Part shown: piece after piece, positions 43,685-51,458 of the stretch
Numbering within the stretch: position 1 is the stretch's first letter
Layout: every line of letters starts with the position of its first letter
Assembly: GCA_017881725.1 (NCBI GenBank)
Contig: JADGQO010000098.1
Location: 1 to 51,458 of the forward strand
DNA from: Fibrobacteria bacterium
GTDB taxonomy: Bacteria; Fibrobacterota; Fibrobacteria; UBA11236
Direction: 5' to 3'
DNA: 51,458 nt
Notes under the pieces: generated by a model
Database searches by the model: none
The model's input: only the letters and a program-made list of their open reading frames with translations
What the model was told of the DNA's origin: nothing
Program-made: the position numbers and the translations under genes

Positions 43685-44260
43685 TTATTTTTTGCGGCGC
43701 TTGATGAAGCCAAGGCCCAAGACACCGGCGCCCAAAAGGGCCAAGCTGGTGGGTTCCGGTACGGCGGACGACGTGGTGTTGGTGAAGGAGAAGCTCAGGT
43801 CGTTGTATCCGGCAGCGCCTTCAGGGGTGCCGAGCAGATCTTCGAAGCTGACCAAGCTGGTATTCGTTTCCCAATCGCTTTGCACGCGGGCATGAGCCTT
43901 GCCATCAGCGTTGCGCGAGGCGTCGCCGGTATAAAAATCGTCGCCGGTATTATCCACATGCAAACGGAAAACCAGTTCGGTGCCGACCGCAAACGAACCC
44001 AAATCAAAGGTGGAGCCGACAGCGGATGCATGATTATTGAAAACAAAAGTTCCCGCAGGCGAGGAAGAAGCCGTAAAAGTCAGGTACAAGTTGTCGCTAT
44101 AAGCGGCTGAGTTGCCCTGGTAGGTGGCGACAATATTATCCGTTCCGCTGACAATCACGCTGAGTCCTTCGGTGCCGACCGCAGCGATGGGAAAGGCGGA
44201 CGCTGCGATGGGCAGCAGGGCGATGGCGGCTAAGGTCATCGATTTGTTCATGAATTTCAT
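43685..44260 (-). CDS. PEP-CTERM surface protein
   Basis: 191 residues. An N-terminal signal peptide is followed by a beta-rich body and a classical PEP-CTERM end: SAVPEPTSLALLGAGVLGLGFIKRRKK (VPEPTSLALL, then the transmembrane segment and basic tail). The VPEP motif is the processing site for exosortase. Body function unknown. The gene has its own terminator. No exosortase gene (epsH/xrtA) is in this window, so it must be elsewhere or the sorting differs. Its promoter region (44261-44565) shows nothing I can assign. Confidence 0.9.
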   Translation of the reverse strand: MKFMNKSMTLAAIALLPIAASAFPIAAVGTEGLSVIVSGTDNIVATYQGNSAAYSDNLYLTFTASSSPAGTFVFNNHASAVGSTFDLGSFAVGTELVFRLHVDNTGDDFYTGDASRNADGKAHARVQSDWETNTSLVSFEDLLGTPEGAAGYNDLSFSFTNTTSSAVPEPTSLALLGAGVLGLGFIKRRKK

Positions 44261-44565
44261 GCTTTTTCCTTCAACTGATTTTTAACGACAGGTTAAATTC
44301 GATTGAAATTAAAGCAATTAAAATGCCAAAAGAAGTTCAATGATTTTGGTTTTATTGGCCGTAGTGACGGAGTGCATCGTAAAGAAAACCGAATCTTGTC
44401 GGACTTCTTGCCACTAAATCTTACCCCAAAAACGCGCCTCTTTTTCGACCCCAGGCTATCGAGTTGATTTCCTGAAATATCGGGAAATTGCCATAGGATT
44501 GAAACGGGTTGGAAAACAAATCCGCTGCTCCGACCCAGTAGTTTTCCCCGACAAGGAGAAAACCT
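44261..44565. other. Divergent intergenic region without recognisable gene
   Basis: 305 bases between the PEP-CTERM start (minus) and the phosphoesterase start (plus). The strong AAGGAG before 44566 is the only clear signal. I see no RNA gene, terminator or operator. An open frame on the minus strand (44293-44871) is a shadow, as most of it lies antisense to the phosphoesterase. Confidence 0.5.
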
Positions 44566-46662
44566 ATGTCCCGCATAAAACTTTTTAATGAAGACCTGCC
44601 GAGCAGGAGTTTGCCCCCATCCTTCACCAGCGTATTCCGCAGGATCCATGCCGTCGGCCGATTCGCGAATATGCTCGCATCCCGTCCGGCCGTGACTCGA
44701 CTGCTGGGTCTGGCGGCGTTCACAATTGGTCTTGCTCCCGTTTCCGGGTTCGGCTACGACATTTCCGGCGTGGTCAAGGACAGCGCCGGCGTGGCCGTCG
44801 CGTCGGCAAAGGTCTGGTTGCAATCGGATTCGACCAAATCCACGACTACCGACGCGAATGGGCATTTTCATCTGGTGGCCACGGTCGTGGGTTTACGCCC
44901 CGTGGGCGCAACTGTCGCCAGGGGATTGGCATTGCGGGTCGGCGGTTCCGGAACCCTGTTTCTGGATGCGCCGAGCGCCATGAACCTATCCCTAACCGTT
45001 TCCGATCTGCGCGGTCGACAAGTGCGCGCCCGGGAAAGCGTTGCCGTCTCCGGAGGCGGAAATCGCCTGGAGAGTTTGGTGGGCTTCCTGCCGGCCGGAT
45101 CCTACGTGCTCACGGCCCAGGGCAAAGGCGTTTCGTTGAGCGCCCGTCTGGTGAGCGGTCCCATTCCCTTCGCCGAGCAGGGTAACCGCGATGTTACGGA
45201 ACCTGCGGTAACCGCGCCGGGCCGACTCCTGGCCAAGACCTCCGCCTCCGCCGCAGCCCTGATGGATTTGAACGGCAAGGTGGGATTGGTGTGCGGCAAG
45301 GACGGATTCGCTCCGGCGCTCTACGTGCCGCGCAAGGAAACGGATACCGGCATTACGGTGACGCTGAAAAAGCCGATCAGCAAACCCGACCATATCATCG
45401 TCATCTATCTGGAGAATTGGAGCTTCGACGGCCTGTACGGCAAGTTTGCCGGAGCGGAAGGCTTGGAACAGGCCTACAGCGCCCTGCCGCAAACGGACAG
45501 CAACCATACGGCTTACGCCTATTTGCCCCAGCCGTGGAATACCGACACCAACGTTAAGGACAGCCTGTATCCGGATACCCTGGCCAATCGGCCGTTCTCG
45601 TTCTTACGCTTCCTTCATTTGAACAATCCAGTCAAGGACATGGTGCATCGCTTCTACCAGGAACAATTGCAAATCGACGGCGGCAAAATGGATCAATACG
45701 CGGCCGTGTCGAACGCCCGCGGGGCCGTCATGGGTTATTTTGATACCGACAGCTTGCCCCTCGTGGCTTATGCCAAGCAGTACACCCTGTGCGACCACTT
45801 CTACCATTCCGCCTTCGGCGGCTCCTTCCTCAATCACATGTGGCTCATCGCCGCGCGCACGCCCATGTGGGCGGATATTCCCACCAAATACCGAGCGACT
45901 CTGGACAGCGCCACGGGTTTCGCGAAGAAGACGGCCGATCGCACCTACGCCGACGGCGCCGCCACGCCTGAGGGCTACCTGATCAATACCCAGTACACGC
46001 ATAACAACCCCCATCCCGCTACCGCCGCCGCCGAGGGCCTGGTTCCCGATCTGGATTTCCCCACCATCGGCGATCGCATGAACGACAAGGGCGTGACTTG
46101 GGCCTGGTATTCCGGCGGCTGGGATTCCGCCACTGCGGGCCACCCCGATTCGGCCTTTCAATTCCATCACCAATCATTTGCCTTTTTCAAAAATTATGCG
46201 GATGGCACACCGGGCAAAGCGGCCCACCTCAAGGACGAAAAGGATTTCATAGCGGCACTGAACGCAGGCACCTTGCCGCAGGTGAGTTTCATCAAACCCG
46301 TAGGCGTGAACAATGAACATCCCGGATATACCGACGTGAAATCCGGTGAGCTGCATACCGCCGCGTTGATCGAGGCCGTGAAGGCCAGTTCCATCTGGAG
46401 CAACACCGTCATCGTCATCACCTATGACGAAAACGGTGGGCTGTACGACCATGTCGCCCCGCCCGTCATTGACCGCTGGGGTCCGGGCACGCGCGTGCCG
46501 ACCTTGGTCATCTCGCCCCTGGCGAAAACCAATTACGTGGACAAACACCAGCTCGAGACCGTTTCCATTCTCAGTCTCATCGAGAGGCGCTTCGGATTGA
46601 TTCCCCTCAGCTCCCGCGATGCGGAAGCGGGTGATCTTACGACGTCTTTAATGTTGCCCTAA
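44566..46662 (+). CDS. Secreted phosphoesterase (phospholipase C/acid-phosphatase family) with N-terminal surface modules
   Basis: 698 residues. The start at 44566 has a strong AAGGAG six bases upstream; the hydrophobic signal segment begins only near residue 44, so the signal has a long N-region. Then: a carboxypeptidase-regulatory-like domain (ISGVVKDSAGVAVASAKVWL), a domain like a secretion tail (LSLTVSDLRGRQV...LPAGSYVLTAQGKG), and the phosphoesterase domain (~275-698). Metal and active-site motifs: YLENWSFDGLYG, SAFGGSFLNHMW, ITYDENGGLYDHVAPP. It probably hydrolyses phosphate mono- or diesters outside the cell. The secretion-tail-like module before the enzyme is an odd position. Confidence 0.8.
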   Translation: MSRIKLFNEDLPSRSLPPSFTSVFRRIHAVGRFANMLASRPAVTRLLGLAAFTIGLAPVSGFGYDISGVVKDSAGVAVASAKVWLQSDSTKSTTTDANGHFHLVATVVGLRPVGATVARGLALRVGGSGTLFLDAPSAMNLSLTVSDLRGRQVRARESVAVSGGGNRLESLVGFLPAGSYVLTAQGKGVSLSARLVSGPIPFAEQGNRDVTEPAVTAPGRLLAKTSASAAALMDLNGKVGLVCGKDGFAPALYVPRKETDTGITVTLKKPISKPDHIIVIYLENWSFDGLYGKFAGAEGLEQAYSALPQTDSNHTAYAYLPQPWNTDTNVKDSLYPDTLANRPFSFLRFLHLNNPVKDMVHRFYQEQLQIDGGKMDQYAAVSNARGAVMGYFDTDSLPLVAYAKQYTLCDHFYHSAFGGSFLNHMWLIAARTPMWADIPTKYRATLDSATGFAKKTADRTYADGAATPEGYLINTQYTHNNPHPATAAAEGLVPDLDFPTIGDRMNDKGVTWAWYSGGWDSATAGHPDSAFQFHHQSFAFFKNYADGTPGKAAHLKDEKDFIAALNAGTLPQVSFIKPVGVNNEHPGYTDVKSGELHTAALIEAVKASSIWSNTVIVITYDENGGLYDHVAPPVIDRWGPGTRVPTLVISPLAKTNYVDKHQLETVSILSLIERRFGLIPLSSRDAEAGDLTTSLMLP

Positions 46663-46864
46663 GTCCTCCCATTATTCGGTCGGCGGCTCCGTGTCCCCAA
46701 CGGCGCCGTGTCGGCCATCCCAGACCGACCCAGGATTCTCCCGTGGCCTTGCGGACCCGCCCGCTTGGCCGTGGTGCTGATGCCGTCGCTCTCATAAATT
46801 CATTATTCATGGCCTTCCGGCGAACGCGCTCGCGCGGATCCGCAACCATATCATTGCGGCGGCC

Positions 46865-46933
46865 CATTCGCGCATTCGGCCATTCGCGCATTCGGCGAAT
46901 CGCCGAATGCGCGAATGGCCGAATTGTGGAATG
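46865..46933. repeat. Long palindrome with 43-bp perfect core
   Basis: The arms at 46878-46898 and 46900-46920 (21 bases each, GGCCATTCGCGCATTCGGCG...) are perfectly complementary around a single A. The flanks CATTCGCGCATTC and GAATTGTGGAATG extend the stem with four central mismatches. It lies in the 312-base gap between the phosphoesterase and the expansin-like gene, 55 bases before the latter's start. No T run follows. The rest of the gap shows nothing else I can assign. Confidence 0.8.
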
Positions 46934-46974
46934 ACCCAAAGGCCGGCCACCACCGTTTTGGATGAAGGGGAATT

Positions 46975-48234
46975 ATGCTTGCTGCGCAATCGGAACAATC
47001 ATCGCGGAGTAGCCGGAGACGGAGTTTTTCCACCGGTTTCGGCTTGGGGATTTTGTTGGCTGTGGCCGCATACGTTCCGGTTCAGGCCGCGGACGCACCT
47101 ACGGTCGGCACCTGGTTCGACGGTTTAGGCTCGCCGTACGGCGGTTGCGGCGTCCCCCAGGATTTGCTGGAAACCCAATATTTCGTCGCGCTCAACGTTT
47201 ATAATACTCCCGGTCAATACTCAAACTCTCCGGCACGGCCTTTAACCGGCGGGGACCTCGCCAGCATGGGTGAATTTGCCAACGGCGCGAATTGCGGACG
47301 ATGGGTGGAAGTCACCTTGGCCCAATATTGCCAAGGCACCAATGACGGAGCGCCCGGACAACCTTTTTGCCGCGGCGCCGGAGCGAGCTGGATTGACGAC
47401 AGCTACTCCGGGGCGACCTTGGACATGTTGGTCGCGGATTCCTGCGGGGACGGCAATGCGTGGTGCCGGGACAGCAAGCTCCATCTGGATCTTTCTAAAA
47501 TATCGCTGGATCATTTCAGCAAGGGCGGAACGGTATTGACGGGCCTGAATCCGGATCATTGGAACAACCGAGGCCTCGCTTGGAAGTATATCCCGGCTCC
47601 GAATTATACCGGCGATATCAAGATTTTTTTCCTAAAAGGAGCGATGAAAAATTGGCCCGCCATCATGATCAATAATTTGCCCAATGGGATTCACGTCGTG
47701 GAACAATGGGTGGGCAACGTCTGGAAAAAAGCGGATCGCTTCAGCGATATGGGCCAGGGTTTTATCCTTACGCCGGCCGATTCGTTCCGCATCCACGTTT
47801 TTGCCGCAGACGATAAGCTGCTTCAGAATGGCCGCGAGTATACCTTCGCCATTCCTTCTTCCTGCGGTGGGACCTGTTCAGCCGCCGCTACGGCTACGGA
47901 CTATCAAGCCGCCAATGCCGGAACCGCAATCCACTCCTCTAGCATGACTTCTGATTTCAAGTGCCATGTCCATTTGCTAGCCGAGTCTTTGCGATTGGAA
48001 TTCCCATCCCCCAAAATGGAGGCGACGCAACCGAACTCCTTGGTACCCGGTTCCAGTGCTTGGCGCGTGATTGCTGCGGACTTGCAAGGCCGCATTGCAG
48101 CATCGGCGCAAGCGGATTGCCGGGGAGAGGGAACCTGTTCAACCTCATTGGCGCGCCCGAAAAGCGGGCTTTACGCCATCGAGGTCCTTTCAGGTAATCG
48201 TAAGATTTTCATTTCGCGAGTAATGGTTCCCTGA
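46975..48234 (+). CDS. Expansin-like secreted protein with secretion-tail-like C-terminus
   Basis: 419 residues. SD GAAGGGG five bases upstream. A signal peptide (basic SSRRRSFSTGF, hydrophobic core, QAADA) is followed by an expansin/EG45-type double-psi barrel (~45-180): PYGGCGVPQ, YFVALN, GANCGRWVEV, ADSCGDGNAWCRDSKLHLDLS; and then a beta-sandwich (~195-300; WKYIPAPNYTGDIKIFFLKGA) like the carbohydrate-binding second domain. The Asp of HLDLS is the usual conserved Asp. The C-terminus (VIAADLQGRIAAS...KSGLYAIEVLSGNRKIF) looks like a type IX-style or Fibrobacter tail. Expansins loosen cellulose-based walls without hydrolysis. This fits plant-biomass life. Confidence 0.7.
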   Translation: MLAAQSEQSSRSSRRRSFSTGFGLGILLAVAAYVPVQAADAPTVGTWFDGLGSPYGGCGVPQDLLETQYFVALNVYNTPGQYSNSPARPLTGGDLASMGEFANGANCGRWVEVTLAQYCQGTNDGAPGQPFCRGAGASWIDDSYSGATLDMLVADSCGDGNAWCRDSKLHLDLSKISLDHFSKGGTVLTGLNPDHWNNRGLAWKYIPAPNYTGDIKIFFLKGAMKNWPAIMINNLPNGIHVVEQWVGNVWKKADRFSDMGQGFILTPADSFRIHVFAADDKLLQNGREYTFAIPSSCGGTCSAAATATDYQAANAGTAIHSSSMTSDFKCHVHLLAESLRLEFPSPKMEATQPNSLVPGSSAWRVIAADLQGRIAASAQADCRGEGTCSTSLARPKSGLYAIEVLSGNRKIFISRVMVP

Positions 48235-48252
48235 AAAGAGTAGTTTGTGGGC

Positions 48253-48810
48253 ATGAACACACTCTACTCGATACCCGTCCGTCGCGCCGATCAAACCGAA
48301 ACCACCCTGCAACAATTCCAGGGCCAGGTGCTCTTACTCGTGAACGTCGCCTCCAAATGCGGCCTCACGCCTCAATATGACGCGCTGGAACGCATCCATG
48401 AAAAACTTTCTCCGCGGGGCTTTTCCGTGTTGGGCTTCCCGGCCAATGAATTCGGGGCCCAGGAGCCCGGCACCGACGCGGAAATCCAGGAATTTTGCCG
48501 CTTGAGTTACGGCGTTAAATTCCCCGTGTTCGCAAAGCTGGCTGTGAAAGGTCCCAGCCAACATCCGCTCTACGCCTACCTGACGCGCGAATGCCCGGTT
48601 GCCACCAAGAAGGGCAATCCGATTTGGAAATTCGTAAGCCAAATGGTGCATCCCGGCAGCTTCACGGGAGAAGCGGGGGAGATCACTTGGAATTTCGAGA
48701 AGTTTCTGATTGCCCGCGACGGATCCATAGCGGCCCGGTTTGCGCCGCAAGTCACGCCCGAAGACCCGGTGCTCCTGGCGGCGATTGAAGAAGAATTGGC
48801 GAAGTCTTAA
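48253..48810 (+). CDS. Glutathione peroxidase family protein
   Basis: 185 residues. Start ATG 48253 chosen over an in-frame GTG two codons earlier. Catalytic tetrad: Cys36 in NVASKCGLTPQY, Gln70 in PANEFGAQEPG, Trp146-Asn147 in WNFEKF. Cys replaces Sec, normal in bacteria. Reduces hydroperoxides, often with thioredoxin rather than glutathione. It follows the expansin gene by only 18 bases, but a functional link is not obvious. Confidence 0.93.
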   Translation: MNTLYSIPVRRADQTETTLQQFQGQVLLLVNVASKCGLTPQYDALERIHEKLSPRGFSVLGFPANEFGAQEPGTDAEIQEFCRLSYGVKFPVFAKLAVKGPSQHPLYAYLTRECPVATKKGNPIWKFVSQMVHPGSFTGEAGEITWNFEKFLIARDGSIAARFAPQVTPEDPVLLAAIEEELAKS

Positions 48811-48979
48811 CCGGGCATTGAAAAAATCCGTGCCTCCTGCGGATAAAGCGGATAAAAAAAACGCCGCTCGCCTCCATGCGCGATGCGGCTCCGGTTCTTC
48901 AGGGCTTTAGCGAGGTCTTGCCGCGGTTGCAGCGCGACCTCGGATTTCCAGCGACCTTGCGGAAATCAGCGGCCTGACT

Positions 48980-50527
48980 TTACTTCACGGTGCGCAACAA
49001 GAGCAATTGGCCCTTCTCGACCAACTCCGGATCCGTGGTGGCCAGGCTGAAATGCGCTTGGACGACCAGGAGGAAATACTTGTACTTGCCGGCCTCGCTG
49101 CAGGAACGGTCATCGTCACGATCATGGTCCCGGTCCCGGTCGCGGCCATGGTCACGGTCTGACTCATGTTCGTGCTCGTTGTTATTAGCGAGAATGTCCG
49201 TGACGTCGATCACACCGGAGGTTTCCTCGTCCTGGTTGAAGCCGGGTCCGGCCGGAATGGTCAAATCGCCAAAGCGGGCCGGATCATGTTTGCCTTGCAT
49301 GATCAAGGAATGCGAGACCGGGTCGAATTTCCACACCTTGCCGTTATGCGCGGAATTCCCAACGTCCTCCAGGATGATCAATTGCCCGTCGGCGTCGACG
49401 GCGATATTGTCGTACATCTGACCCGCTTCCGTGCCGTTCAACATCATCTCAATGATGCCGCCCGACGTGGGATTCTCGATATTGTCGAAGGTGAGGCGCC
49501 AGAGGCGACTGCGGGCGACCGTGGTGCCCACGCCGTCCTTGACCAGGTCAAGACGATCGGTGGTGACGAAGTAGTAGCGGTTGGGGCTTTGGGTGTCCCA
49601 AGCGCCGTCTTCCGGGCGCAGGAACTTGGTACCGTGCGGATCGGTGGGGGAAACCAGGGAAAAATGCGTTCCAGCCGCGATGCCGGCGGTGCGATCTTCG
49701 GCGGAAATCCCGTTCACGGCGATGACGCGCATGATGCCGTTGGTGAGACCGGCTTCCTGGACGGGCGAACCGCCCTCTTGCTTGGTTCCGACATAGCAAT
49801 AGACATTGCCCGGGGTGGTGTCGTCATCACCCATCACGACGGTTTTGTCCTGCTCATACGGGCTGGCCAAAAGGTTCTCCCAGGCGGCATGGCCGAAGGC
49901 CGGCAATTCGTAGGTGGTGCCGTGGAAGCTGCCGGAGGCGATATGCGCTAACGCGCGTCCGCCCGCGATCTCTTCGCCGTTCATGAAAATACGTCCGCCG
50001 GAAAAGCCTTTGCCGGTTTTGCAATTGTAGAATGCGGAGGTTTTGGCCAAATCGGCGGAGCAGAAGCGGCTGAAGCCCACGCCCATGGTGTCCACGTAGG
50101 TGGAGGTGGCGGCGTTCCACAGTTTGACCTTCTGCATAAGGTCTTCGCCGTTCAGGACGGTGAGATCGGATTTGCGGATTTGCCATTGGGAGATGAAGGC
50201 GCCCTTGCCGCCGTGCGCGCGCGGGATGCCCAAGTCGGGGGTGATTTCATGGTTCATGAGCAAGGTGAAGGTGCCGTCGCCGTTGTCGAAAGCGCCGAGG
50301 CCATCGGGGATGCCGGCCATGCGGTAAGTCTCCGAGGGCTTATGCTTCTTTTTGACCGCGTCGCCCGTGGTCAGAACGGAATAGAACTCCGCTCCGCCGT
50401 TGACGGAAACTACGTAGGGGGTCGCGGAACTGCTGGGCCCGGTGGGCAAGTAATTCGGAGCCGCCCAGGCGAGGCGACAATCACACGTTGCCTTGTGAAC
50501 GAGGAAACTAAGCGCAGCGTGTTTCAC
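48980..50527 (-). CDS. PhoX-like/DUF839 phosphatase with charged insert
   Basis: 515 residues. The body has PhoX-family blocks: GDGTFTLLMNHE, HGGKGAFISQW, GNVYCYVGTKQEGG, DNIAVDADGQLIILEDVGN. PhoX alkaline phosphatases use Ca and Fe and release phosphate outside the cytoplasm. A low-complexity His/Asp/Arg run (~450-475; ESDRDHGRDRDRDHDRDDDR) interrupts the C-terminal part and is not typical. The start is GTG and the N-terminal ~22 residues (SFLVHKATCDCRLAWAAPN) are a poor signal peptide; an alternative start or decayed signal is possible. With the phosphoesterase at 44566 it suggests phosphate scavenging. Confidence 0.75.
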   Translation of the reverse strand: MKHAALSFLVHKATCDCRLAWAAPNYLPTGPSSSATPYVVSVNGGAEFYSVLTTGDAVKKKHKPSETYRMAGIPDGLGAFDNGDGTFTLLMNHEITPDLGIPRAHGGKGAFISQWQIRKSDLTVLNGEDLMQKVKLWNAATSTYVDTMGVGFSRFCSADLAKTSAFYNCKTGKGFSGGRIFMNGEEIAGGRALAHIASGSFHGTTYELPAFGHAAWENLLASPYEQDKTVVMGDDDTTPGNVYCYVGTKQEGGSPVQEAGLTNGIMRVIAVNGISAEDRTAGIAAGTHFSLVSPTDPHGTKFLRPEDGAWDTQSPNRYYFVTTDRLDLVKDGVGTTVARSRLWRLTFDNIENPTSGGIIEMMLNGTEAGQMYDNIAVDADGQLIILEDVGNSAHNGKVWKFDPVSHSLIMQGKHDPARFGDLTIPAGPGFNQDEETSGVIDVTDILANNNEHEHESDRDHGRDRDRDHDRDDDRSCSEAGKYKYFLLVVQAHFSLATTDPELVEKGQLLLLRTVK

Positions 50528-50636
50528 CTGCGGCGTCGGCGCATTTCAAACCATGAACAGATCGGAAACGGTTAATATTTTAAACGATTAGCCGAATTTC
50601 GTTGCGCGGAAATCGAAAAGAGATGGGATTCCCGAA

Positions 50637-50828
50637 TCAACCAAACCGCGAGAACGCAATAAAGGAGCGTTCCGGAAATTTCAGACCGGCTTGGGAAGCT
50701 AGGGCGGCCATTTGGCCGAAGTGATGGAAGCCATGGCTGAACGCATGTAAAATAATATCGTCGATTTTGGAGCGAACGGCGGACCCGTCCATCATTTGGT
50801 AATCGACTTCGGCCATCGTGTTTCCCAT
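50637..50828 (-). pseudogene. DinB-family C-terminal fragment
   Basis: 63 residues: MAEVDYQMMDGSAVRSKIDDIILHAFSHGFHHFGQMAAL and LPERSF-like end (given in parts). This matches the last third of DinB-fold proteins, with the HxxxH metal pair (HAFSHGFHHFGQ). The N-terminal ~100 residues expected of DinB are missing; the glmS gene occupies that place and ends seven bases upstream. It still has an ATG and may be made as a small protein; a deletion remnant is more likely. Confidence 0.5.
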
Positions 50829-50834
50829 TGGCGC

Positions 50835-51458
50835 CTACTCGACGGTAACGCTCTTCGCCAAATTACGCGGTGTGTCGACGTCGCAACCACGCATGACGGC
50901 CACGTGATAGGCCAGCAATTGCAAGGGAACTACCGACAACAGCGGCGTGAGCATGTGCAAGGTCTTGGGGATGATGATGGTGTAATCCGCCAGCTTGCCC
51001 AAATCGGCCTCCGAATCCGTAATGGCGATGATGCGGCCGCCTCGGGCTTTCACTTCCTGCATGTTGGACAACATCTTGTCGAACAACGCGTCCGTCGGGG
51101 CGATGACGACCGTCGGCATGTTCGAATCGATGAGCGCGATGGGACCGTGTTTCATTTCGGCGGCCGGATAGCCTTCGGCGTGGATATAGGAGATTTCCTT
51201 GAGCTTGAGCGCACCTTCCAAGGCCACGGGATAATTGTAGCCGCGTCCCAGGAACAGAAAATTGCCGCAATCCTTGAACACCTTGGCGATGTCCTTGATC
51301 TGATCGTTGAGTTTCAGGATCTCCCGAATCTGATCCGGAATCTTGTTCAGCGCTTTGCAGATTTTCATGCCTTCTTCCGGCGAGGTGCGGCGCATGCGGC
51401 CCAGCAGGAGGGCGATTAAGGTCAGCACCGTGACTTGGGACGTGAACGCCTTGGTCGA
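50835..51458 (-). CDS. glmS: Glucosamine-6-phosphate synthase, C-terminal part (GlmS, partial at window end)
   Basis: The frame is open to the window edge; the visible 207 residues are the isomerase (SIS) half of GlmS. Motifs include STKAFTSQV, GRGYNYPVALEGALKLKEISYIHAEGYPAAEMKHGPIALI and the C-terminal end LAKSVTVE (family end NLAKSVTVE). It makes glucosamine 6-phosphate from fructose 6-phosphate and glutamine for peptidoglycan and LPS. The N-terminal glutaminase domain lies outside the window. Confidence 0.96.
   Translation of the reverse strand, partial: STKAFTSQVTVLTLIALLLGRMRRTSPEEGMKICKALNKIPDQIREILKLNDQIKDIAKVFKDCGNFLFLGRGYNYPVALEGALKLKEISYIHAEGYPAAEMKHGPIALIDSNMPTVVIAPTDALFDKMLSNMQEVKARGGRIIAITDSEADLGKLADYTIIIPKTLHMLTPLLSVVPLQLLAYHVAVMRGCDVDTPRNLAKSVTVE

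Noticed and set aside
44293..44871. 192-residue minus-strand frame
   Set aside because: Over half lies antisense to the phosphoesterase, and no domain or RBS is visible.
46637..47033. Several short frames with Arg/Met/Trp/Pro-rich repeats
   Set aside because: They arise from the long palindrome read in different frames and are not proteins.

Overview
The window looks like chromosomal DNA of a Fibrobacterota (Fibrobacteres) or closely related bacterium, roughly 58-60% GC. The main evidence is two TIGR02147-type regulators, a family best known from Fibrobacter, each directly upstream of a secreted lipoprotein gene. Supporting evidence is the Fibrobacter-like secretion-tail and surface modules on several exported proteins and an expansin-like plant-cell-wall protein. 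The phylum call is an inference; no rRNA gene is present. Free-living lifestyle traits include multiheme cytochromes, high-affinity amino-acid import, phosphatases and sugar/polyol catabolism.

Layout. 1-1637: the tail of one c-type cytochrome, a six-heme cytochrome lipoprotein with a collagen-like spacer, and a strong terminator. 1661-1765: a possible leucine-rich-repeat relic. 1828-6629: a complete branched-chain amino-acid ABC transporter (livF, G, M, H and a binding lipoprotein) on the minus strand, with a purine/pyrimidine inverted-arm intergenic element between livM and livH. 6814-8894: lemA plus two TPM-domain genes. 8936-10303: a lipoprotein with Ca-binding-like Asp/Gly loops, preceded by a long AT-rich regulatory region and a GC-rich stem-loop. 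10751-12546: a STAS protein converging with a barrel-like lipoprotein. 12766-16829: a minus-strand catabolic operon (class II aldolase, SDR, PHP-domain protein, zinc alcohol dehydrogenase) divergent from an AraC regulator (16950). 17891-20224: a large 2-oxoglutarate/Fe(II) dioxygenase. 20298-22581: lipoprotein plus a frameshifted TIGR02147 regulator. 22872-23246: a small Tat-exported protein. 23401-31521: a giant TPR protein built partly by internal duplication of an ~810-residue module. 31717-33469: a small unknown protein, a cyclic-nucleotide-binding protein behind a CRP-like palindrome, and a DUF1003 membrane protein. 33562-35777: an intact TIGR02147-lipoprotein pair. 36137-40975: two polytopic membrane proteins translationally linked to mutS. 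41257-43393: scpB and scpA (condensin partners). 43685-44260: a PEP-CTERM protein. 44566-48234: a secreted phosphoesterase and an expansin-like protein, separated by a 43-bp perfect palindrome. 48253-48810: glutathione peroxidase. 48980-50527: PhoX-like protein. 50637-51458: a DinB fragment and the 3' part of glmS.

The most interesting signal is regulatory. The 9-mer GATTACAAA occurs twice upstream of the lipoprotein gene ending at 8936 and twice upstream of the TIGR02147-lipoprotein pair at 33562-35777. I noticed it nowhere else. The two lipoproteins are paralogues. This suggests a surface-lipoprotein regulon controlled by TIGR02147 proteins through this motif, with a third cassette (20298-22581) whose regulator has decayed. 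No CRISPR array, rRNA, tRNA or intact insertion sequence was seen.
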